This document shows positions 1 through 5,000 of a stretch of 6,393 nt of DNA, piece after piece. This DNA is from Phenylobacterium sp. (lineage in GTDB: Bacteria; Pseudomonadota; Alphaproteobacteria; Caulobacterales; Caulobacteraceae): contig JANXXA010000430.1 of NCBI GenBank assembly GCA_025350885.1, positions 1 through 6,393 on the forward strand, written 5' to 3'. The notes beneath the pieces are model-generated. The model saw only the letters and a program-made list of their open reading frames with translations. It did not search any database and was not told the DNA's origin. Position 1 is the first letter of the stretch, and each line of letters starts with the position of its first letter. Both the position numbers and the translations under genes were made by a program.

Positions 1-84
1 GTGCCGGGAACCCATAAACGCGGGCGATGCACATCAAGGCTCGGCGGCGCCTTAAGTCTCCCCTGGCGCCATCGGCGCATATGG

Positions 85-108
85 ATGGCCGGCACGGCGG
101 CCGGCCAT
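85..108. other. 9-bp perfect hairpin downstream of the M19 gene
   Basis: ATGGCCGGC (85-93) pairs with GCCGGCCAT (100-108) around a 6-nt loop. It lies about 46 nt past the M19 stop codon, where a 3' end would be expected. No T-run follows on either strand, so if it terminates transcription it would not be a standard intrinsic terminator. The rest of 1-154 shows no assignable gene: on the plus strand one frame is open from the left edge to a TAG at 148-150 and another to a TAA at 53-55, but neither reads like a recognisable protein end. Confidence 0.35.
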
Positions 109-154
109 GACGAGCTTTGGGTGGGTCAACTGAAGCGCCGATGGCTTTAGGCGC

Positions 155-1285
155 TCAGCCGAAGGCCTCGCCGTAGACCCGCAGCAGATTGCCGCCCAAC
201 GCCTTCTCGATCTGGCGCGTCGACCAGCCCGCACGCGCCAAACCGTCGGCGAGGTGTCTGAAGCGCAGGTTGTCGTCCCAGTCGGCGACGATGTTGAAGA
301 TGTCCGCCCCCTCGCCGGGCGCGGCGATGCCCTTGGCCGATCTCTCCGCGCGGAACGCCTTCTGGGCGGCGCGAGCCTTGTCGTCGATCACCGTCTTGCT
401 CAGCACGCCGTCCGTGCCGATGCCGATGTGATCCTCGCCACACACGTTGCGGGCGTGGTCCATATGGCGGATGAGGTCTGCGCTGGTCGGCCGGCTGTCG
501 GCCACGAGGAACGGCATCCAGTAGACGCCCACCACCCCGCCACGATCGGCGCAGGCTTTCATCTCGGGATCCCAGGTGTTGCGTGGATTGTCGGTCAGCG
601 CCCGGCAGCCGGTGTGGCTGATGATCGGTGGCCGCGTCGTCGCCGCGAGGCCCTCGGCGACCGTGCGTTGGCCGCCGTGGCTGAAGTCGACCAGCATCCG
701 CTCGGTCTCGATCCGGGCGATGGTCGCGCGGCCGAGTTTTGAGAGGCCCGCGTTGGCCGGCTCCAGCGCGCCATCGCCGGACAGGTTGCGCAGGTTGTAG
801 GTGAGCTGAACGATCCGCACGCCCAGCCCCTTGAGCACGGCCAGGCGATCCAGCTCGGTTCCCACCAGACTGGTGTCCTGAACGCCATAGACGAAGGCTA
901 CGCGGCCCTCGGCTTTGGCCCTGCGGATGTCCCTGGCCGCGCCCGCCTTGATGAAGATGTCGGGGTTGTCGGCGACGACCTGATCCAGCGCGGCGATATT
1001 GGCGATGGTCTTTTCCCAGACGTCGGGCTGATTGCCGACCTGGTTTACCGTCGTGTGCATCGCCGTCAGGCCCGACGCCTTCAGCGATGCGGCTCCGAGC
1101 GCCGACATCCGGGTGACGTTCGGGTCGGTCTCGCCCGGGTCGTCCATCGCGCCGAGTCCGTCGATCACGATCGCGCGCCGATAGTCGGCCTCGTTGAGGT
1201 CCGGGGTCGCGGCGCGACCCGCGCCGGCCGCCGCAATCGCGGCCACGGCTGCAGCATTGGCGAGAAGGTCTCGTCGTGTGGCCAT
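155..1285 (-). CDS. Tat-exported M19-family (renal dipeptidase-like) protein with degenerate metal site
   Basis: 376 aa. M19 enzymes are binuclear-zinc dipeptidases with a TIM-barrel fold. The N-terminus is a Tat signal (TRRDLL at residues 3-8, then an Ala-rich hydrophobic stretch to about residue 26), so the product is probably periplasmic. Family hallmarks seen: the GLGVRIVQLT strand (153-162), DFSH (200-203, His203 matching renal dipeptidase His198), ISHTG (222-226, His224 matching His219), NPRN with Arg235, IGIGTDG with Asp292, and the C-terminal GGNLLRVYGE. The usual DGHND metal motif reads DGLGA (42-46), so its His and Asp are gone. The bridging Glu position is Gln136 and the substrate-binding His is Tyr163. 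The fold assignment is firm, but dipeptidase activity is doubtful. The start is supported by AGGGG 8 nt upstream. It lies 85 nt downstream of the GNAT gene and may be cotranscribed with it; I saw no clear promoter of its own. Confidence 0.88.
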   Translation of the reverse strand: MATRRDLLANAAAVAAIAAAGAGRAATPDLNEADYRRAIVIDGLGAMDDPGETDPNVTRMSALGAASLKASGLTAMHTTVNQVGNQPDVWEKTIANIAALDQVVADNPDIFIKAGAARDIRRAKAEGRVAFVYGVQDTSLVGTELDRLAVLKGLGVRIVQLTYNLRNLSGDGALEPANAGLSKLGRATIARIETERMLVDFSHGGQRTVAEGLAATTRPPIISHTGCRALTDNPRNTWDPEMKACADRGGVVGVYWMPFLVADSRPTSADLIRHMDHARNVCGEDHIGIGTDGVLSKTVIDDKARAAQKAFRAERSAKGIAAPGEGADIFNIVADWDDNLRFRHLADGLARAGWSTRQIEKALGGNLLRVYGEAFG

Positions 1286-1293
1286 TTCAAAAT

Positions 1294-1298
1294 CCCCT
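1294..1298 (-). promoter_or_regulatory. Shine-Dalgarno for the M19 gene
   Basis: Minus-strand AGGGG lies 8 nt before the ATG at 1285. It fixes the start so that the twin-arginine motif is at residues 4-5, where a Tat signal needs it. Confidence 0.6.
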
Positions 1299-1370
1299 AC
1301 GACCAGATCGGGTGAGATTGGCGCCGCGACCTGCGGTTCACCAGATCGAATCGTTACTGAGCCCTGTCGA

Positions 1371-1952
1371 TCACGTCAGGGCCGCAAGGCGCGCGTCCAG
1401 GCGCTCGCGGACTTCCGGCCATTCCTGGGCCAGCACGGAAAACACCACCGTGTCGCGGATGCGGCCGGTCCAGGTGACGCGATCCTGGCGGAGCACCCCT
1501 TCCTGCGTCGCGCCCAGCTTCAGGACGGCGGCGCGGCTGCGCGCGTTCAGCGCATCGACCTTGAACTGCACCCGCCTGGCGCCGGCCTCGAAGGCGTGGG
1601 CCATCAGCAGCCGCTTAGCCGAGGGATTGACCCGCCCACCGCGCACCTTGGGGTGATAGTAGGTGCCGCCGATCTCCAGCGCCTGGTTGGCGGGGTCTAT
1701 GCCAAGGTAGCTGGAGACCCCCATGCAGCGCTCCGCGACAACCACCGCATAGTTCAGCCGGTCGGCGGCCGGATCGGCGTAGAACCGCGCCCACGCTTCG
1801 TCGAAGTGGCGCCCCACCATCGAGTAAGGGTAGAGCGCGGTCCAGGTCTGGGGATCGGCGTCGCAGGCCGCGCGCAGGTCCTGGCGATGCGCTTCGTCCA
1901 TCGGCTCCAGACGCACGAAGCGGTTCTCCAGCACGCTCGGTTCAAGCCGCAT
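1371..1952 (-). CDS. GNAT family N-acetyltransferase (RimJ/RimL-like, Acetyltransf_3 type)
   Basis: 193 aa, cytoplasmic, predicted to move an acetyl group from acetyl-CoA to an amine; the acceptor is unknown. The protein opens with the family's typical LENRFVRLEPMDEAH (8-22). It then shows the core strand and CoA-binding region TYYHPKVRGGRVNPSAKRLLMAHAFE, the motif FKVDALNARSRAAVLKLGATQEGVLR, and a closing RDTVVFSVLAQEWPEV. This is the pattern of the RimJ/RimL-like group, which includes ribosomal-protein N-terminal acetyltransferases and many small-molecule or drug-modifying relatives. The frame stays open upstream to 2276, but that would overlap the transporter gene. The ATG at 1952 gives a normal family N-terminus and has AGGTGA just upstream. 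The hairpin at 2061-2084 separates it from the transporter, so it may have its own promoter in 1953-2060, though I could not identify convincing -35/-10 boxes there. Confidence 0.88.
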   Translation of the reverse strand: MRLEPSVLENRFVRLEPMDEAHRQDLRAACDADPQTWTALYPYSMVGRHFDEAWARFYADPAADRLNYAVVVAERCMGVSSYLGIDPANQALEIGGTYYHPKVRGGRVNPSAKRLLMAHAFEAGARRVQFKVDALNARSRAAVLKLGATQEGVLRQDRVTWTGRIRDTVVFSVLAQEWPEVRERLDARLAALT

Positions 1953-1956
1953 GTCG

Positions 1957-1962
1957 TCACCT
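1957..1962 (-). promoter_or_regulatory. Shine-Dalgarno that decides the GNAT start
   Basis: Minus-strand AGGTGA ends 4 nt before the ATG at 1952. It supports the 193-aa form over the much longer open frame that reaches back into the transporter gene. Confidence 0.6.
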
Positions 1963-2017
1963 GCCGCCAAAAAGAGTCGCGCCGGCGTCTTGCGTAGCCT
2001 GTTTCGCGACATACCTG

Positions 2018-2044
2018 AGGAATGCCCGTTCCTGGGCGTTTCCT
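2018..2044. other. Imperfect inverted repeat (hairpin) upstream of the terminator-like hairpin
   Basis: On the plus strand AGGAA (2018-2022) pairs with TTCCT (2040-2044), and GCCC (2024-2027) pairs with GGGC (2034-2037) around a 6-nt loop. T2023 can wobble-pair with G2038, leaving only T2039 bulged. In minus-strand RNA the wobble pair becomes an A·C mismatch, so folding slightly favours a plus-strand transcript. If transcribed on the minus strand it would lie in the leader of the GNAT gene. Function unknown. Confidence 0.4.
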
Positions 2045-2060
2045 CCCAAAAACTTCCCAA

Positions 2061-2091
2061 CCCCGGGGCTTTCCAGCCCCGGGGATTTTTT
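2061..2091 (+). terminator. Strong intrinsic-terminator-like hairpin, possibly bidirectional
   Basis: A perfect 10-bp stem pairs CCCCGGGGCT (2061-2070) with AGCCCCGGGG (2075-2084) around a TTCC loop. On the plus strand it is followed by A and then six Ts (2086-2091), the canonical intrinsic-terminator layout. Read on the minus strand it sits 14 nt past the transporter's stop codon, which is where that gene's terminator should be. In that direction, however, the tail is TTGGGAAG followed by five Ts (2052-2048), so the T-run is displaced. An A-rich run precedes the stem in both directions, as in bidirectional terminators. It most likely ends the transporter transcript, and it may also stop plus-strand transcription. 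Confidence 0.75.
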
Positions 2092-2098
2092 CTGGCCG

Positions 2099-2860
2099 CT
2101 AACCGCCCTGGCCAGTCAGGAAAAGGTTCGCCGCCTGTGCAAGATAGACCGCGCCGATCACGGTCAGGATCAGTCGCAGGTAGCGCTTGAAATCCACGTC
2201 GCTCAGCCGGTTCAGCAGCACCCCGCCCGCCGCCGTTCCCAGCATCGAGACGGGGATCGCCAGCGCGAACACCCACCAGGGCGGCAGGCCCGCGCCATGC
2301 GCCGCCAGCAAGGGCGCGCCATAGACGATGATCTTCATCAGGTGGCTGAACACCTGGGTCGCGGCCTTGGTGGCGACGATCTGGTGGCGGGTCAGCGCGG
2401 TGCGGACGAAGAAGACGTCAAGGATCGGGCCCGCCACGCCGGCCGTCAGATTGACGCCGGTGACCACGAGGCCGCACAGGAAGGCCTGGCCGGGTCGCGA
2501 AGCGTCGACCTTGACCCAGGTCGGCGGCAGCCAGACCAGACCCGGCACCAGGCCCATCAGCAGGAAGAGCCCGGCCTTGGTCGGCTGCAGGGCGACAAAG
2601 GCCATCAGCCCTGCGGCCACGAACGATCCAAGCGCGAACAGCGCGACGATACCCCAGGCGACGTGTTGGCGATGGAGCGCCGCGCGCCAGCCGTTAGCGA
2701 CGAACTGCAGGACGCCGTGGGTGAAGAAGGTCGCCGAGACCGGCAGGACAAAGGCCAGCGCGCCCTTGAGCATCAGGCCCCCGGCCATGCCGAAGACGCC
2801 GGAAATCGCCGCGGTGGCGAACGACATCGCCACGATGAACAGGGCTGAAGCAAGACTCAT
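2099..2860 (-). CDS. TauE/SafE family membrane transporter
   Basis: 253 aa, a hydrophobic inner-membrane protein with about 7-8 predicted membrane segments (roughly residues 4-35, 38-55, 68-90, 95-110, 125-148, 165-185, 193-213 and 228-248). The family's signatures are present: the glycine-rich SGVFGMAGG near residues 20-28 of the first half, then GVNLTAGVAGPILDVFFVR opening the second half, KAATQVFSHLMKIIVYG, and a closing GVLLNRLSDVDFKRYLRLIL segment. Members move anions such as sulfite, sulfoacetate or other organosulfonates and related compounds; the substrate here cannot be inferred. Length is normal for the family. The ATG at 2860 is preceded by AAGGA with 8-nt spacing. It lies 120 nt downstream of the second GNAT gene on the same strand, and its transcript probably ends at the hairpin at 2061-2084. 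I see no sulfur-metabolism neighbour to support a sulfite role. Confidence 0.87.
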   Translation of the reverse strand: MSLASALFIVAMSFATAAISGVFGMAGGLMLKGALAFVLPVSATFFTHGVLQFVANGWRAALHRQHVAWGIVALFALGSFVAAGLMAFVALQPTKAGLFLLMGLVPGLVWLPPTWVKVDASRPGQAFLCGLVVTGVNLTAGVAGPILDVFFVRTALTRHQIVATKAATQVFSHLMKIIVYGAPLLAAHGAGLPPWWVFALAIPVSMLGTAAGGVLLNRLSDVDFKRYLRLILTVIGAVYLAQAANLFLTGQGG

Positions 2861-2868
2861 GGGGTTCG

Positions 2869-2873
2869 TCCTT
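2869..2873 (-). promoter_or_regulatory. Shine-Dalgarno for the TauE/SafE gene
   Basis: Minus-strand AAGGA lies 8 nt before the ATG at 2860. This is a good match, and it supports the start at the beginning of the first membrane helix. Confidence 0.6.
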
Positions 2874-2918
2874 CAGGATTGCGACCCGGCTGGCGAAGGG
2901 GACACAGGCCCCTCCGTC

Positions 2919-2965
2919 CGCGGATCCGCGACGCGACGTGCGCCAGACGTGGCCGGCCGGCCGGC
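2919..2965. repeat. Palindromic GC-rich segment between GNAT and transporter genes
   Basis: The 120-nt gap 2861-2980 holds a perfect 12-bp palindrome CGCGGATCCGCG (2919-2930) and, 20 nt away, three tandem GGCC units running into GGC (2951-2965), themselves self-complementary. No T-run follows either, so neither looks like a standard terminator. They could be a transcript-end structure, a protein-binding site, or simply a by-product of high GC. I see no convincing promoter for the transporter in this gap. Confidence 0.4.
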
Positions 2966-2980
2966 GGGGGCTCAAGCGGA

Positions 2981-3508
2981 TCATCCGCCAAGCGCTTGTT
3001 TGTAGAAAACCGTGGTCGCGGCCATCGCGCCATCGGGCATCAGGGCGAAGTCGGGGATCACCCCGACCCGGGTCCAGCCGAGTTTCTCATAGAGCTGGTC
3101 GGCCGCGCCGCCGGTGACCGTGTCCAGCACCATCACGGGCCGATGCATCGCCGCGGCCGCCGCCTCGGCCGCCGACATCAGGGCCTGAGCCGCCCCGCGC
3201 CCGCGAGCGCGCCGGTGGACGAGCAGCTTGGCGATATCGCACCGGTGCGGCTGGTTGGGCGGCCGGGCCGGAATCACCTGGACGACACCGAAGATCGCCG
3301 CGTCGTCCTCGGCGATCAGGATGGCCCGGCCATCGTCGGCCGTGGCCTGGGCGCGCCAGAACGCCTCGGCCTCGTCCAGGGTCATGTCGGCCATGAAGCT
3401 CACCGAGGCGCCGCCCGCCACGCAGTCGACCAGGACGACGCCGAGCGCCGGCGCCGCGTCCAGCGCCTCGGCGGGGGCCAGGCGGCGGATGCGGAAGGAC
3501 GCGCTCAT
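2981..3508 (-). CDS. GNAT family N-acetyltransferase
   Basis: 175 aa, predicted cytoplasmic acetyl-CoA-dependent acetyltransferase with unknown acceptor. The acetyl-CoA pyrophosphate-binding motif is clear: RRARGRGAAQALM (about residues 99-111) fits the R/Q-x-x-G-x-G/A signature. It follows the strand CDIAKLLVH and precedes the helix SAAEAAAAA. The later strand RPVMVLDTVTGG and QLYEKLGWTRVGVIPDFAL, with the usual Y-x-K-x-G-W/F turn, complete the fold, and a closing strand TTVFYKQAL ends it. The N-terminal third (MSASFRIRRLAPAEA) is the normal GNAT beginning. It starts 26 nt after the tannase-family stop codon with no strong ribosome site, which suggests it is the distal gene of the esterase transcription unit. 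It is not closely related to the other acetyltransferase in the window. Confidence 0.9.
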   Translation of the reverse strand: MSASFRIRRLAPAEALDAAPALGVVLVDCVAGGASVSFMADMTLDEAEAFWRAQATADDGRAILIAEDDAAIFGVVQVIPARPPNQPHRCDIAKLLVHRRARGRGAAQALMSAAEAAAAAMHRPVMVLDTVTGGAADQLYEKLGWTRVGVIPDFALMPDGAMAATTVFYKQALGG

Positions 3509-3534
3509 GACCGGCGTTCGCTGATTCTCAAGGC

Positions 3535-4998
3535 TCAGCCGCGAGCCTTGCTCATCGAGCAGGCATAGGCGCCGCCCTTGCCCACCTTCCGCGCCACGCC
3601 GGGGTAGGGGCAGAGTAACTGGCTGTCGCCGCCCGGCGACGTGGCGGTGAGGTCGGCCGGGGGCGCCTTGGCCTCGACCCAGCGTTCCAGCACGCCCAGC
3701 CAGTCCACCGTTCCCGGCCCCGCGCCGCCTTGGCAGTGGAGCATGCCGGGGACCATGTAGAGCCGATAGAAGCTGCCCGCATCGCCCATGGCGCGGCTCA
3801 CCTCGCCCGCGTAGCGCACGCTGCCCAGCGGCGGGATCGCCGGGTCATTCCAGCCATGGTATTGGATCAGCTTGCCGCCGTGCCTGGCGAAGGGCGTCAG
3901 GTCGGGGTTCACCGCATCCAGCACGGCGGCGACCTTGCGGCGGTCGTGATCGTATTTCGCGCCCAGGTCGGCCTTCAGGAAGTCGAGCGCCGGGTCGCCG
4001 TAGATGAAGTATTTCATGAACTGCGATGAGGTCGCGTGGCCCTGGGCCTCGCTGATGCGGTCCGCAGAGGGCCCTGTGGTCCAGGCCTGAAAGCCGCCCG
4101 GCAGGGCCTCGCCGCCGGGCGTATAGCCGGGGAATATCGAGCGCCCGCCCACCGTCCGACCGCCATAGATCGCTTTGGCCGACGCGACCTGCGGCGCGGT
4201 CAGGCAGCCCGCCATCTGCCCTGGCTTGCACGTCAGGGACGCCGGATCGAAGTGGCAGGCCATCTGGTCGCGGATGAAGGGACCGCCGTCGGCGCACTGC
4301 TTGAGCGCGGCGCTCTGCAGAAGCTGCAGGTCGGTCAGGCCGAGATAGCCGCCAGGGCGGGCCAGCGCCTGCTGCATGAAGGCGCGCCCCCCGGTGGTCA
4401 GCGTGTTGTAGTTGGCCGGCGCGCCGGCGACGATGCCGTCGAAGTCATTCGGGAAACGCTGGGCCTCCATCAACGCCTCGCGACCGCCGGCGGAACATCC
4501 GACAAAGTAGCTGCGCCTGGCCGGCTCGCCTTTCTGAGCCAGCACCAGCGCCTTGCCGGCCTCGGTGGTCGCCTTGATCGAGCGGGTGGCGAAGTCGACG
4601 ATCTTGCCCGGATGGCCAAGCGCCCAGTGGGCGCTGCGCGAACTGGCCTGGTGTCCGTCATCGGTGCCTGCCGAGGCATAGCCCGCTTCGGCGCGGGCCT
4701 TGATCGCAGCCGTCGGGATAGAGCCCGCCAGGCCGCCGTTGCCGACCTGGACATACTTGCCGTTCCAGGCGGCGCCCAGCGGGATCATCATCTCGATCCG
4801 GATGTCGCTGTCGGGGGTCGGGCGACTGGTCACCAGGAGGCGGCAGGCCTGGCCGGGCTTGATGGCCACGACCGAGGCCGAGGTCACCTCCGCGTTCGGC
4901 AGCTTGGCGTGGACAAGGTCGGCGCAGGCGGTCTCGGCACGGGCGGCCGGAACCGCCAACGCCAGAGCGGCGCCGGAGGCGAGCAACAGGGTCCGCAT
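3535..4998 (-). CDS. Secreted tannase/feruloyl esterase family protein (complete paralog)
   Basis: 487 aa. An alpha/beta-hydrolase of the tannase/feruloyl esterase family, which hydrolyses esters of gallic or hydroxycinnamic acids and includes MHETase. A Sec signal peptide covers residues 1-21 (hydrophobic core LLLASGAALALAV, cleavage after ARA), so it acts in the periplasm or outside. The family's CS-D-HC catalytic set is intact: nucleophile Ser169 in GCSAGG, Asp385 in YHGWNDPAIPP and His421 in VPGMLHCQGG; Cys168 and Cys422 beside the Ser and His should form the family disulfide. Other marks are GTDDGHQ (111-117), FDGIVAGAPA (186-195), CHFDPASLTC (248-257) and LCPYPGVA near the end. The calcium-loop region before CHFDP is unusually short. 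The ATG at 4998 lies 2 nt after the upstream paralog's stop, so translation is probably coupled; an earlier TTG at 5037 would place 13 charged residues before the signal peptide and is unlikely. The exact ester substrate is unknown. Confidence 0.93.
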   Translation of the reverse strand: MRTLLLASGAALALAVPAARAETACADLVHAKLPNAEVTSASVVAIKPGQACRLLVTSRPTPDSDIRIEMMIPLGAAWNGKYVQVGNGGLAGSIPTAAIKARAEAGYASAGTDDGHQASSRSAHWALGHPGKIVDFATRSIKATTEAGKALVLAQKGEPARRSYFVGCSAGGREALMEAQRFPNDFDGIVAGAPANYNTLTTGGRAFMQQALARPGGYLGLTDLQLLQSAALKQCADGGPFIRDQMACHFDPASLTCKPGQMAGCLTAPQVASAKAIYGGRTVGGRSIFPGYTPGGEALPGGFQAWTTGPSADRISEAQGHATSSQFMKYFIYGDPALDFLKADLGAKYDHDRRKVAAVLDAVNPDLTPFARHGGKLIQYHGWNDPAIPPLGSVRYAGEVSRAMGDAGSFYRLYMVPGMLHCQGGAGPGTVDWLGVLERWVEAKAPPADLTATSPGGDSQLLCPYPGVARKVGKGGAYACSMSKARG

Positions 4999-5000
4999 GA

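Noticed and set aside
135..155. 6-bp inverted repeat AGCGCC/GGCGCT overlapping the M19 stop codon
   Set aside because: Short stem with a 10-nt loop and no T-run; expected by chance at this GC content.
1311..1342. Possible hairpin GGTGA...TCACC with inner CCGC/GCGG between GNAT and M19 genes
   Set aside because: The two arms are separated by a large asymmetric internal loop and no T-run follows; too weak to call a terminator.
1194..1997. Plus-strand open frame of 267 codons across the GNAT gene
   Set aside because: No motif, His/Arg/Ala-rich shadow translation. The minus-strand GNAT reading is unambiguous.
1953..2276. N-terminal extension making the RimJ/RimL-like protein 301 aa
   Set aside because: It would overlap the 3' end of the transporter gene, read through the terminator hairpin, and add low-complexity Arg/Gly-rich sequence. 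The ATG at 1952 has a ribosome site and gives the normal family N-terminus.
2297..3005. Plus-strand open frames (183 and 225 codons) opposite the transporter and GNAT genes
   Set aside because: The translations are charged, low-complexity shadow sequence. The opposite strand has clear membrane-protein and GNAT signatures.
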